NCBI RefSeq assembly: GCF_003664325.1
Contig: NZ_RCDA01000001.1
Location: 372,001 to 436,000, forward strand
Length of the DNA stretch: 64,000 nt
Origin: Alkalispirillum mobile
GTDB lineage: Bacteria; Pseudomonadota; Gammaproteobacteria; Nitrococcales; Halorhodospiraceae
Reading direction: 5' to 3'
Shown piece by piece: positions 28,517 through 37,291 of this stretch. The notes under the pieces were generated by a model. It had not been told where the DNA came from. It searched no databases and was given only the letters and a program-made list of their open reading frames with translations. Both the position numbers and the translations under genes were made by a program. The number at the start of each line of letters is the position of its first letter. The first letter of the stretch is position 1.

Positions 28517-29646
28517 GCCTGCCCGCGGCGGAACAGCTGCTGGCCTTCACCCGCGGCCTCCGCGCTCGCGGGTGGCCCGTCGGCCTGCGCGAGCAACAGG
28601 ACATCCTCCAGGTTGCCGAAGAGGCCGGGCTGGAGGACCCCCGTCGATTGGCGGCTGCCCTGCGTCCGATCTGCTGCGGCACCCGGACCCAGTGGGAGCA
28701 CTTCGACGACCTCTTCGAGCGCTGGTGGCGACCGCGGCGCGGCGTCCGCAGTCGCGCCACCGGGCCGGGCGGTGGCCTGCACCCCACCCCCGGACAGGCC
28801 GGCGATGAGGGTGAGCCCCAGCAACCCGACCGCGCCGGGGAGGGCAGCGCGGCGGATGCCGACCCCTTTGGCGCCCGCGCCGGTGCCAGTGCCCGGGAAA
28901 GCCTGGCACGGACGGACTTCCGCCACCTGCAGCATCCGGAGGAGTCCCGCGCGCTGGATGCCCTGATGGACCGGATGGCCCGTCGCTGGCAACGCCGCTT
29001 CCGCCGCCGCTGGCGCGCCATGAGCAAGGGCCGACGGCTCGCCCCGCGGGCCACACTTCGCCGCAGCCTCAGCCGCGGCGGCATCCCGATGGACCCGGTG
29101 TGGCTCCAGCCGAGACGGGTGCCGCCCCGGCTGATCCTGCTGGTGGATGCCAGCCGCTCCATGGAGCTCTACAGCTACCGCTTCCTGCGCTTTGCGGGTA
29201 GCGCCCTGTCGGTCTTCCCCCGCAGCGAGGCCTTCATTTTTCACACCCAGTTGGTCCGCATTACCGATGCGCTGACCGCCGAGAGCCCGGAGCGTCTGCG
29301 CGAGAAACTGGCCCTGCTCTCTACCGGTTGGTCCGGCGGGACCCGCATCGGCGCCTGCCTGACCGACTTCAACCGCCAGTATGGCGAGGCGGTGCGGCGC
29401 CGCAGTGTCGTGCTGCTGTTCAGCGACGGCCTGGATACCGGTGACCCGGAGGCACTCACGGACGCACTGGGCGAGCTGCGGGCCCGGGCCGGGCGTCTGG
29501 TCTGGCTGAACCCCCTGATGGGGCGTAGCGGCTACGCCCCCGATGCGCGGGGCATGCGCAGCGCCCTGCCCTATCTGGACCGGCTGGCACCGGCCCACAC
29601 GCTGGACAGCCTGCTGGCCCTGGAACACGAATTGATTCGCCTCTAA
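28513..29646 (+). CDS. coxE: CoxE, von Willebrand factor A domain maturation protein
   Basis: This is 377 residues. The N-terminal helical region is followed by an Arg/Gly-rich acidic linker (about 75-130) and a VWA domain (about 205-377). The MIDAS motif is DASRS, the second motif lies in 'WSGGTRIGACL' and the third in 'LFSDGLDTGDPE'. MoxR ATPases work with VWA proteins, so CoxE is probably the CoxD partner in inserting copper or sulfur into CoxL. The start overlaps the coxD stop. Confidence 0.95.
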   Translation: MSLPAAEQLLAFTRGLRARGWPVGLREQQDILQVAEEAGLEDPRRLAAALRPICCGTRTQWEHFDDLFERWWRPRRGVRSRATGPGGGLHPTPGQAGDEGEPQQPDRAGEGSAADADPFGARAGASARESLARTDFRHLQHPEESRALDALMDRMARRWQRRFRRRWRAMSKGRRLAPRATLRRSLSRGGIPMDPVWLQPRRVPPRLILLVDASRSMELYSYRFLRFAGSALSVFPRSEAFIFHTQLVRITDALTAESPERLREKLALLSTGWSGGTRIGACLTDFNRQYGEAVRRRSVVLLFSDGLDTGDPEALTDALGELRARAGRLVWLNPLMGRSGYAPDARGMRSALPYLDRLAPAHTLDSLLALEHELIRL

Positions 29647-29665
29647 GGCGTCGGAGCATCTCCCC

Positions 29666-30544
29666 ATGGAACATGACAATGCCGTACTGGAAAAGCTGAT
29701 GCAGTTAACCGGCACCGGCACCCCCTGCGCGCTGGTCACCGTGGTCCGCGCTGTCTCCCCCACCTCCGCCAAGCCCGGCGAGAAGGCAGTGGTGACCGCT
29801 GATGGCCGGATACACGGCTGGATCGGCGGCGGCTGCGCCCAGCCCGCGGTGCTGCGCACGGTGCGGGAAGCGGTGGAGGACGGCGTCTCGCGACTGATCC
29901 GGGTCACGCCGCGCAAGAACGCCGAGCCCGAAGTCGAGGGCATCACTGACTTCAACATGGCCTGCCACAGCGGCGGCACGCTCGATATCTTCGTCGATCC
30001 CATGCTGCCCAGCCCGGTGGTGAATGTTTACGGGGCATCGCCGGTTGCCCGCCACCTGGTGGCCCTGGCCGCCCGGATGGACTTCCGCGTGCAGGTGCTG
30101 GCACCGGACACCGAGGCCGGTGACTTCCCCGAGGCCGCGCGCCACCACGACGCCTTCAGCACCCCGGAGGACTGGCCGGCCCCGCGGTGGGCCGTGGTGG
30201 CCACCCAGGGGCGCGGTGACCGCCCCGCACTGGAGGCGGCCCTGGCCACCCAAGCCAATCCCGTGGCCTTCGTGGCCAGCGAGCGCAAGTGCGGGAAGCT
30301 CGCCGACGAATTACGCGGTCGTGGCCTGTGTGACGGCCACCTGTCGCGGATCCGCGCGCCGGCCGGTATCGAGATCAGCGCCCGAACCCCGGCAGAGATC
30401 GCCCTCTCGGTCACCGCGCAGCTGGTGCAGTGGCGGCGCAGCGCCGACGGGTCATCGGCACTTGCCCCGGCCACGCCGGCGCTGGATAACGCGGAGCGGC
30501 CGAAAGAACCTGAAACCCACAGTTGCTGCGGAGGTAACGCATGA
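29666..30544 (+). CDS. coxF: CoxF, XdhC/CoxI-family Mo-cofactor maturation protein
   Basis: This is 292 residues. The N-terminal XdhC_CoxI domain has 'AVSPTSAKPGEKAVVTADGRIHGWIGGGCAQP'-type sequence (about 29-60). It is followed by a Rossmann-like domain ('VVNVYGASPVARHLVALAARMDF') and a Cys-containing tail ending 'THSCCGGNA'. XdhC proteins bind and sulfurate Mo-cofactor before insertion. The stop overlaps mocA. A second XdhC-family gene follows mocA. Confidence 0.9.
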   Translation: MEHDNAVLEKLMQLTGTGTPCALVTVVRAVSPTSAKPGEKAVVTADGRIHGWIGGGCAQPAVLRTVREAVEDGVSRLIRVTPRKNAEPEVEGITDFNMACHSGGTLDIFVDPMLPSPVVNVYGASPVARHLVALAARMDFRVQVLAPDTEAGDFPEAARHHDAFSTPEDWPAPRWAVVATQGRGDRPALEAALATQANPVAFVASERKCGKLADELRGRGLCDGHLSRIRAPAGIEISARTPAEIALSVTAQLVQWRRSADGSSALAPATPALDNAERPKEPETHSCCGGNA

Positions 30545-31143
30545 GCGGAGGCATGGCAGCGGTTTTGCTGGCGGCCGGGGAGTCCCGACGCATGGGCGCC
30601 ACCAATAAACTGGCCCTTGAGGTGGCAGGCGAGCCCCTGGTCTGCCGGACCGCCCGGGTGTTGCTCGAGGGCGGCGTGGACGACCTGCTGGTGGTGCTCG
30701 GGCACGAGGCCCAGGTCATCCTGCCCTTGCTGCACCACCTCCCGGTACGCACCACCATCAACCTGCGCTACACCGAGGGCCAGATGAGTTCGGTGCACTG
30801 TGGGCTGCAGGCGCTGGGGGGCCACCCCGAGGGCATCCTTATCGCCCTGGCCGACCAGCCCACGCTGCAGCCCCACGACGTGGCACGCCTGATCCGCTGC
30901 TACCGGGAGCGAGGCCACTACGGCATCGTCGTACCCACCCACCAGGGGCAACGGGGCAACCCCATCGCCCTCGATCCGCTGCAGCGGGACGAGATCCTCG
31001 GCAGTGGCAGCAACATCGGCTGCCGACGGCTGATCCAGCGCAATCCGGAGCGGGTGAAGGCGGTGGAGATGGCCAGCCCCAACTTCGTGATCGATATGGA
31101 CACTCCGGAAGACCGGGCGCTGCTGCTGGAGGCCGCCTCATGA
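30541..31143 (+). CDS. mocA: Molybdenum cofactor cytidylyltransferase, MocA family
   Basis: This is a 200-residue nucleotidyltransferase fold with 'AVLLAAGESRRMGATNKLAL' at the N-terminus, 'IALADQPTL' metal-binding Asp near residue 102 and 'NFVIDMDTPED' near the C-terminus. MocA makes MCD (cytidine dinucleotide) from Mo-molybdopterin, the cofactor form used by CoxL. It overlaps both neighbouring XdhC-family genes by ATGA. Confidence 0.92.
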   Translation: MSGGMAAVLLAAGESRRMGATNKLALEVAGEPLVCRTARVLLEGGVDDLLVVLGHEAQVILPLLHHLPVRTTINLRYTEGQMSSVHCGLQALGGHPEGILIALADQPTLQPHDVARLIRCYRERGHYGIVVPTHQGQRGNPIALDPLQRDEILGSGSNIGCRRLIQRNPERVKAVEMASPNFVIDMDTPEDRALLLEAAS

Positions 31144-31955
31144 GCGAACGGGATGTACTCGACGTCCTGGTGGAATTGCGGGATCGGGGCGCACCCCACG
31201 CCCTGGCCACCGTGATCGAGGTCGAGGGCTCGGTATCGGCGCAGACTGGCTCAAAGGCGGTGTTCGACGGCGAGGGGCGGCTGCTGGCCGGCTGGGTCGG
31301 CGGCGGCTGCGCCGATGCCACCACCGCCCAGGCCGCCCGCCAGAGTCTGGAGACCGGCGAGGGGCAGGTCATCCTCGTTGACATGGACGATGAGATCCTG
31401 GGCACCGGGGTGCCCTGCGGCGGCCGGATGCGCCTCTGGGTGGAGCCGGCCCTGCCCCGACCGACCCTCTGGCTGCTGGGTGCCGGGCGGCTCAGCGAGA
31501 CCCTGTGCCGAATTGCCACGGCCACCGGCTTCCAGGTGGTGGTCAATGACCCGCGGGCCACCCGGGAACGCTTCCCGGACGCGCGCACCATCCAGACCGA
31601 TGACATGGACTACCGGGGCCTGCGCCTGCGCCCGGGCGACTTCGTCGTGGTAGCCACCCAGCACAAGGGCGATCACCACGCGATTGCCAGCGCCCTGGCC
31701 GGCGGTGCGGAGTACATCGCCTTGGTGGCGAGCCGCAAGCGCGCCGCGCTGGTGCTGGAGGGCCTGCGTGAGGACGGCCACGACGAGGCACGGCTGGCGG
31801 CCGTGGTGGCGCCGGCCGGCCTGGACCTGGGTGGACGTGAGCCGGAGGAGATCGCCCTGGCCATCCTGGCGGAGATCGTCACCTTGCGCCGCGGCGGCAG
31901 CGGACGCCGGCTGCGCGACGTCAAGCCCTTGCCGACGCCCGGCGCCCGGAACTGA
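31140..31955 (+). CDS. Second XdhC/CoxI-family protein
   Basis: This is 271 residues with the same two-domain layout as CoxF. 'VEGSVSAQTGSKAVFDGEGRLLAGWVGGGCADATT' (about 28-62) is followed by a Rossmann part 'LWLLGAGRLSETLCRIATATGF' and 'VVVATQHKGDHHAIASAL'. It probably corresponds to CoxI. Two diverged copies flanking mocA suggest distinct steps in Mo-cofactor handling. The start overlaps mocA; the SufU-like gene follows after 16 bp. Confidence 0.88.
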   Translation: MSERDVLDVLVELRDRGAPHALATVIEVEGSVSAQTGSKAVFDGEGRLLAGWVGGGCADATTAQAARQSLETGEGQVILVDMDDEILGTGVPCGGRMRLWVEPALPRPTLWLLGAGRLSETLCRIATATGFQVVVNDPRATRERFPDARTIQTDDMDYRGLRLRPGDFVVVATQHKGDHHAIASALAGGAEYIALVASRKRAALVLEGLREDGHDEARLAAVVAPAGLDLGGREPEEIALAILAEIVTLRRGGSGRRLRDVKPLPTPGARN

Positions 31956-31971
31956 AAAGAGGGTCACGCTC

Positions 31972-32418
31972 GTGGAGCAGATCTACCGGAACATCATCCT
32001 GGACCATTACCGTCACCCCCGCCACTTCGGCCGGGTCACGGGCTATCCGCTGCAGGGGCAAGCCCATAACCGGCTTTGCGGCGACGAGTTGCTCCTGGGT
32101 ATCAGCATTGAAGATGGCCGCGTCGCGACGATGGGCTTTCACGGACGCGGTTGCGCGGTCTGTATGGCGGCCGCTTCGCTCGCATGCGACCACCTGCCCG
32201 GCACCCCCAGCGAAGGGCTCACGCAGTGGGTGCGCCAACTTGCGGCGGCGTTAGCCGCCGCCGACCAACCGTTGCCCTGGCCGCTCGACCCGCTGACGCC
32301 CCTTCGCGACTACCCGAGCCGGCACCGGTGCATACTGCTGGTGGCGGAGGCACTGGAGGACGCCCTCACGCACGGCCCCCTGCGGCAGGGCCAGGGGGCG
32401 GCACTGGAAGCCCCCTGA
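31972..32418 (+). CDS. SufU/IscU-like iron-sulfur scaffold protein
   Basis: This is 148 residues from GTG 31972 with a GAGGG box upstream. The N-terminus 'IYRNIILDHYRHPRHFGRV' is typical of SufU/NifU. The three ligand cysteines are present in 'NRLCGDELLL' (with the conserved Asp), 'GRGCAVCMAAASL' and 'RHRCILLVAEAL'. It is probably an Fe-S scaffold or sulfur-acceptor protein. Standing as the last gene of the cox cluster without suf or isc partners is unusual; a role in CoxS clusters or in the Mo/Cu site is inference. A terminator follows. Confidence 0.85.
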   Translation: MEQIYRNIILDHYRHPRHFGRVTGYPLQGQAHNRLCGDELLLGISIEDGRVATMGFHGRGCAVCMAAASLACDHLPGTPSEGLTQWVRQLAAALAAADQPLPWPLDPLTPLRDYPSRHRCILLVAEALEDALTHGPLRQGQGAALEAP

Positions 32419-32423
32419 TCAGC

Positions 32424-32449
32424 GGGGACAGCCCCGGGGGCTAGTCCCC
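32424..32449. terminator. Hairpin between convergent cox cluster and gspE-like gene
   Basis: Arms ggggac-agcccc and ggggctagtcccc pair with one bulged base. The hairpin overlaps the stop codon of the minus-strand gene and lies 6 bp after the cox cluster ends. There is no T-tract, so its efficiency is uncertain. Confidence 0.5.
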
Positions 32450-34207
32450 AGGGTCCAGCGCCTTCATCACGTCGCCCAGGTCCTCCAGCCGGACGCGGAA
32501 GGCCTCTTCGAGGGTGGTTGCTCCATTTCGCGCCAGGTGGAGGGCGTGCCGGGTCAGGCTGCGCATACCGCCTTCCGAGGCCAGCTCCCGCAACTCTTCC
32601 GTGGTAACCCCCTGGGTGATGCGGGTCGCCATGGTGCGGTCCACCACCAGCAGTTCGTACGCCATGGCGCGGCCGTGAAAGCCGGTGTTATCACACCGGT
32701 CACACCCGGCCCCGGTCCAGAACAGCTCATCCTCTCCCACGCCCATCACTTCGCGGGTCATCGCATCCGGCGAATGCTCGACACAGCAGTGCGGGCAGAT
32801 CACCCGCACTAGGCGTTGCGCCAGCACCCCCATCACCGTGGAACTGACCAGGTAGGGCTCCACCCCCATGTCCACCAGGCGCGTCACGGCACTGGGGGCG
32901 TCGTTGGTGTGCAGGGTGGAGAGCACCAGGTGGCCGGTCAGGGCGGCCTTGGTGGCGATCTCCGCCGTCTCCAGATCGCGGATCTCCCCCACCATGATCA
33001 CGTCCGGATCGTGGCGCAGGATATTGCGCAGGGCGCGGGCAAAGGTGTAGCCGATACCGGCATTCACCTGGATCTGTTCCACCCCCTCCATGTCGTACTC
33101 CACCGGCTCTTCCACCGTCAGGATGTGCGGCTCCGCGCGCCGCACCTCCTGGAGCACGGAATACAGCGTGGTGGATTTGCCCGACCCGGTAGGACCGGTA
33201 ACCAACAGCATGCCTTGCGGGCGCCGGATCATGGTGCGCAGGATGCGATCGTCCCGCTCCGAAAAGCCGATCTCATCCAGGCGCTTGAGCCCCTGCGCCT
33301 TGTTGAGGATACGAACGACGACGCTTTCGCCCGTATAGGTGGGCATGACCGAAATGCGGAGGTCCACCGGTTTACCGCCCACCCGCACCCGGGCGTGGCC
33401 ATCCTGCGGCAGGCGCTTCTCGGCGATGTTCATCCGGCCGAGGATCTTGATGCGCGCCACCACGGCAGCGAGTTGCGCCTTGTCGATCAAGCGGACACGC
33501 TGGATGGCACCGTCGATGCGGAACATGACCGCCAGGTCATTCTCGCGGGGCATGAAGTGGATGTCGGACGCGGCCCGACTGATGGCCTGCAGGATGATGG
33601 TATTGACCAGGCGGACGACGGGCCGGCTGCTCGCCAGGCTTTCAATCTCCTGGTCCTGCCGCTTCTCCTGGTCCTCGTCGGTGGTGAGCATGGTATCCAT
33701 GCTGTCGTTGCCACCGACGGCCAATGACTTGTAGGAGCGGTTGATGGCGCTGCTGATCTGGTGCGACGGGGAGAGGACCGGTTCCACGTTGAGCCCGGTG
33801 TGAAACCGCAGGGTGGAGACCAAATCTTCATCGGTGGGCCGGGCCGTGGCCACCAGCAACGTGGATCGGTGGCGCGACAACGGCAATACGTTCAGCCGAA
33901 GGCACATCTCGTACGGGATCAGGCCGGCCACCTCCGGCTTGGACACGAACCCGGCAAGGTCGACCCGGGGGATGCCCAACTGCTCGCAGAGCGCATCCTC
34001 CAGCTGTTCTTCGGTGATGATGCGGTGGGCCACCAACCAACGCCCTAACTGCTGGTGGCCCTTGCCCCGCTCATCGCACAGCGCCTGTTCCAGCGTCTCC
34101 GGGTCTATCAGGCCCCGCTCTATGAGGATCCCCCCGAGCCGGCGCACCTGGGTGCCCCGCGCCTTTACCAACGCCTGTTCCAGATCGTTCTCGTCAGCGA
34201 CCTTCAC
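32441..34207 (-). CDS. GspE/PilB-type secretion or pilus assembly ATPase with MshEN domain
   Basis: This is about 588 residues. An N-terminal MshEN-like region ('RLGGILIERGLIDPETLEQAL', then 'QLGRWLVAHRIITEEQLEDAL') is the kind that binds cyclic-di-GMP. The ATPase core has Walker A 'GPTGSGKSTTLYSVL', an Asp box 'EEPVEYDMEGVEQIQVN', Walker B 'IMVGEIRDLETAEIA' and a zinc-type Cys set ('CPHCC', 'CDRC'). It powers type IV pilus or type II secretion assembly. No other pilus genes are nearby. The start is uncertain: GTG 34205-34207 lies inside the end of the upstream gene, and in-frame starts reach to 34276. Confidence 0.92.
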   Translation of the reverse strand: MKVADENDLEQALVKARGTQVRRLGGILIERGLIDPETLEQALCDERGKGHQQLGRWLVAHRIITEEQLEDALCEQLGIPRVDLAGFVSKPEVAGLIPYEMCLRLNVLPLSRHRSTLLVATARPTDEDLVSTLRFHTGLNVEPVLSPSHQISSAINRSYKSLAVGGNDSMDTMLTTDEDQEKRQDQEIESLASSRPVVRLVNTIILQAISRAASDIHFMPRENDLAVMFRIDGAIQRVRLIDKAQLAAVVARIKILGRMNIAEKRLPQDGHARVRVGGKPVDLRISVMPTYTGESVVVRILNKAQGLKRLDEIGFSERDDRILRTMIRRPQGMLLVTGPTGSGKSTTLYSVLQEVRRAEPHILTVEEPVEYDMEGVEQIQVNAGIGYTFARALRNILRHDPDVIMVGEIRDLETAEIATKAALTGHLVLSTLHTNDAPSAVTRLVDMGVEPYLVSSTVMGVLAQRLVRVICPHCCVEHSPDAMTREVMGVGEDELFWTGAGCDRCDNTGFHGRAMAYELLVVDRTMATRITQGVTTEELRELASEGGMRSLTRHALHLARNGATTLEEAFRVRLEDLGDVMKALDPGD

Positions 34208-35942
34208 TGCCACCCTCTGTATCATTGCCCCTGGTATCATTGCCAGTGTGATCCGACGGGGCATCATCCGCCTCAAGCGCGATCGACTCCGCCCGCTTCC
34301 TGGCCCGCCCCAGCAGGGCCGTCAGCAACTCCCCCTCCCGGGGGTAGACGGCCGTACCCACCCGGGCCCGGCTGGGTGCTCCGGCCTCTGCAGTGGCCGT
34401 CTGCGCCAGGCTTTCCTTGACCCGCCGGTGCATCCGGGCCGCTACCGCCGGGGCCTCGCCCCGCACCAGGTCCGGGATCAGCATGACGAACTCGCCGGAG
34501 CGTGTACAGGCCAGGGTCTGGGAGGGCCGTAGCAGCGCCTCGAGCCGTTTGATGATCAGGCTGTGGCGCGCCGCGACCGCAGCGGCCTCAACCCGGCTCA
34601 CCGGCGCAGCGCCCTGTTCCACCTCAACCAGGATCAGGACCACGCTCAGGTCCTTCACGCTGGCGCGGGTCTGGGCCCGCTCGAAGTGCACGCCCAGCAC
34701 TCGTTCATCGGGCAGACCGGCCACCGGTTCGGCCCCGGCCAGCTGGGTCAACCGGCCCTGCACCTGCTTCTGCTCGGTGACATCACGCACCGCCCCGCGG
34801 TAACCGGTCAGCGCGCCGCTGGCATTGAACAGCGGCATGCCACTCACCCGCCACCAGCGCAGTTCACCGTTGCGCAGTACCCGGTGCTCGATTTCGGAGA
34901 AGCCGCGCCCGCTCTTGAGCAGGGCATTAAACCAGTTCCACACCCGACTGCGCTCTTCGGGGGGCATCAGGTCGAAGGGGCTGAGGGTCTCAAGGATCAC
35001 CGGCGGGACACCGGCGATCGCCTCGGCCTGGGAGGAAACCCACATGTAGCGCCCGTGATCATCCACCTCCCAGTAGAACTCCATCGGCAGACTGACCACG
35101 GGGCCGGTGGCGCGTTGCTCGCTCTCCACCAGCGCGCTCATCAAAGCCCGCTGCTCGGTGATGTCACGGGAAGTGCACTGGAGTGCGATCAGCCCGCCAT
35201 CCCCGTCCAGGTAGCCGGTGGCACGACTCTCCAGCCAGGCGTAGCTGCCATCGCGCCGCCGGATCCGGTACTGCACGTCGCGCGCGCTCTCTCCTTTGTC
35301 CGCGAGCTTGCGGAACATGTCCCGCATCCGGTCCACGTCGCCGGGATGCACATAGTCGAACGGGCTGGCCCCCGTGAGTTGGTCGGGGGAGTGGCCGAGG
35401 ACGTGCCGCACGGACTGGGAGACGTACATGAACTCCCCGTCCGGCGCGTGCAGTGTGACCAGGTCGCGGGTGCTCTCCGCCAGAAAGCGGAACTTCTCCT
35501 GGGCGCGCAACAGCGCCTGCTCCAGGTAGTAGCGCTCCGAGACGTCCAACACACAGCCCACCCATTCCACGCTGCCATCATCCAGCAGCAGGGGCCGGGC
35601 GGAGAGTTCCAGGTGAACGCGGGCGCGGTGGCCCGGCTTCACCACGTATTCGCACCGCCACGGGGTCAGGTGCTTGGCAGAATGGTACAGGCCGTCCTGC
35701 AGCCGCCTGCGGTCCGCCTCCGGGACAAAGCGAAACAGCTGGGACTCCGTCCAGGGCCCTTCGCCGTCACCCACCTGGTGGAGGCGGGCTAAATCGCCGC
35801 CGCGCGCCTGAAAGGTCAACCGCCCTTCCAGGTCCAGGCGGCAAAAGAGCACCTCCCCGGGCAGGCTGTCGGCAAGCCGATCGAACATGGACTGCTGCAT
35901 GGACTGGAACAGGTCTGAACCCTTATCGGGGTTGCTCGTCAT
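34194..35942 (-). CDS. Multi-PAS sensor with degenerate GGDEF domain
   Basis: This is about 582 residues with no membrane helix. Three PAS domains (about 20-150, 155-275 and 285-405) include PAC-type ends 'VGCVLDVSERY', 'LQCTSRDITEQ' and 'YRGAVRDVTEQ'. They are followed by a GGDEF-like domain whose active-site loop reads RSGEF instead of GGDEF, so cyclase activity is doubtful. The C-terminus is Asp/Thr/Gly-rich. It overlaps the start of the GspE/PilB-type ATPase, which suggests joint expression. The start is ATG 35940-35942, with weak ribosome-site support; a TTG at 35967-35969 is possible. Confidence 0.88.
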   Translation of the reverse strand: MTSNPDKGSDLFQSMQQSMFDRLADSLPGEVLFCRLDLEGRLTFQARGGDLARLHQVGDGEGPWTESQLFRFVPEADRRRLQDGLYHSAKHLTPWRCEYVVKPGHRARVHLELSARPLLLDDGSVEWVGCVLDVSERYYLEQALLRAQEKFRFLAESTRDLVTLHAPDGEFMYVSQSVRHVLGHSPDQLTGASPFDYVHPGDVDRMRDMFRKLADKGESARDVQYRIRRRDGSYAWLESRATGYLDGDGGLIALQCTSRDITEQRALMSALVESEQRATGPVVSLPMEFYWEVDDHGRYMWVSSQAEAIAGVPPVILETLSPFDLMPPEERSRVWNWFNALLKSGRGFSEIEHRVLRNGELRWWRVSGMPLFNASGALTGYRGAVRDVTEQKQVQGRLTQLAGAEPVAGLPDERVLGVHFERAQTRASVKDLSVVLILVEVEQGAAPVSRVEAAAVAARHSLIIKRLEALLRPSQTLACTRSGEFVMLIPDLVRGEAPAVAARMHRRVKESLAQTATAEAGAPSRARVGTAVYPREGELLTALLGRARKRAESIALEADDAPSDHTGNDTRGNDTEGGSEGR

Positions 35943-36087
35943 GGAGAATAAAATTTCCCGCGTTTGCAAAGGGCCATATCATCCAGAGTAGAACACCTCG
36001 GGGCAACTGTTGCGAAAACGAAGCACCCGGTCTGGCTGACTGGAACTGTAGACCCCGGGTTGCCCAATGTGTTTCCCGGTGGGTCGA

Positions 36088-37287
36088 TCAGGGGGCTGGG
36101 CGCACGCGAACCCGATGCCCCTCGGACAGTTCCCGGTCCGGATGCACGATCACCTGCTCCCCCGGCTCCAGCCCCGAGCGCACCTCCACGACGCCACCGC
36201 CCCGCAGGCCCCGCTCCACGGCGCGCACTCGGGCGCGACCGGCGTCGACCACGAAGACCGCCCAGTCCTCACCATCACGGAACAGGGCACTGACAGGCAC
36301 CCGGGTCACACCCTCCCGGCGGTCCAGCTCGAATTCGGCGTTTACCCGGTACCCATCACCGAGTGCGGCCCACTGCTCCGGCGCTGTCACGAAGTCGACA
36401 ATGACCAGCACCCGCTGCTCTTCCACCCCCAAGGCGGAGAACTTGGTGAAACCGCGGGGCTCAACGCGGCGCACTACCCCCGCCAGCGCCGGCTCCCCGC
36501 CCCAACGCTGCAATGATACCGGCATGCCAGGCCGGATTCGCACGGCATCGGCGGACAGCACCTCCACTTCCACCTCCAGGGCGCGGGTGTCGGCTACTTC
36601 CAGAATAGGCTCGCCCGGCTGCACGACCCGGGCGCTCTCAAAGTGGCGGGCCAGGACCTCGCCGCTGACCGGCGCGGTGAGTTCGATGACATCCGGTGCC
36701 GCCGCGTCCCGCTCCCCGGCAAAGGCCAGGGCCAGGCGTGCGTCCTCCAGGTCGGCCCGGGCGGTATTGACCCGGTACCGGGCCGCGGCCACCGCGGCCG
36801 CGGTCTGCCGCGCCTGTGCCGCCGCACCGTCCACCTCGTGGGCCGATACCGCACCCCGCTCTCCCAGGCGCGACAGCCGCTGGTAGGTTTCATCGGCAAA
36901 ATCGGCCGCCGCCCTGGCCGCCGTCAGCTCCTCGCGGGCCGTCTCCAGCGCGGACTCCGCACCCTCCACCCGGGCACGGGCCTGGCGTTCACTGCGCAGG
37001 TCCAGGGCCGGCGGGACCAACGGGTCCAGCCGGACCAGCACATCGTCCGGGGCCACCGGGTCACCGACCTCCGGCTCGACCCGCCGGGCGTGGGCGGTGA
37101 CCGGCGCAGAGAGCACATAACGGTACATGACCCGTGTTTTGCCCTCCTCCTCCACCGTGAGCCGCACGGTGCCCTCGTCCACCTCGCTGGTGTCCACCCA
37201 GACGGGCTGGGGGCGAAACCCGAGGAAGAGCAGGACTACCGCTACCAGGAGCACACCGGACCAGGTGGCTATTCGCTTCCAATTCAT
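36088..37287 (-). CDS. HlyD/MacA-type membrane fusion protein of ABC exporter
   Basis: This is 399 residues. The N-terminal membrane anchor (about 9-25) is followed by a biotinyl-lipoyl-like half ('APVTAHARRVEPEVGDPVAPDDVLVRLDP'), a long Ala/Arg-rich alpha-hairpin (about 100-200), the second lipoyl half ('APVSGEVLARHFESARVVQPGEPI') and beta-barrel and membrane-proximal domains. It would link the inner-membrane ABC permease to the outer membrane. It begins 4 bp after the permease gene and ends the operon. Confidence 0.93.
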   Translation of the reverse strand: MNWKRIATWSGVLLVAVVLLFLGFRPQPVWVDTSEVDEGTVRLTVEEEGKTRVMYRYVLSAPVTAHARRVEPEVGDPVAPDDVLVRLDPLVPPALDLRSERQARARVEGAESALETAREELTAARAAADFADETYQRLSRLGERGAVSAHEVDGAAAQARQTAAAVAAARYRVNTARADLEDARLALAFAGERDAAAPDVIELTAPVSGEVLARHFESARVVQPGEPILEVADTRALEVEVEVLSADAVRIRPGMPVSLQRWGGEPALAGVVRRVEPRGFTKFSALGVEEQRVLVIVDFVTAPEQWAALGDGYRVNAEFELDRREGVTRVPVSALFRDGEDWAVFVVDAGRARVRAVERGLRGGGVVEVRSGLEPGEQVIVHPDRELSEGHRVRVRPAP

Positions 37288-37291
37288 GCCC

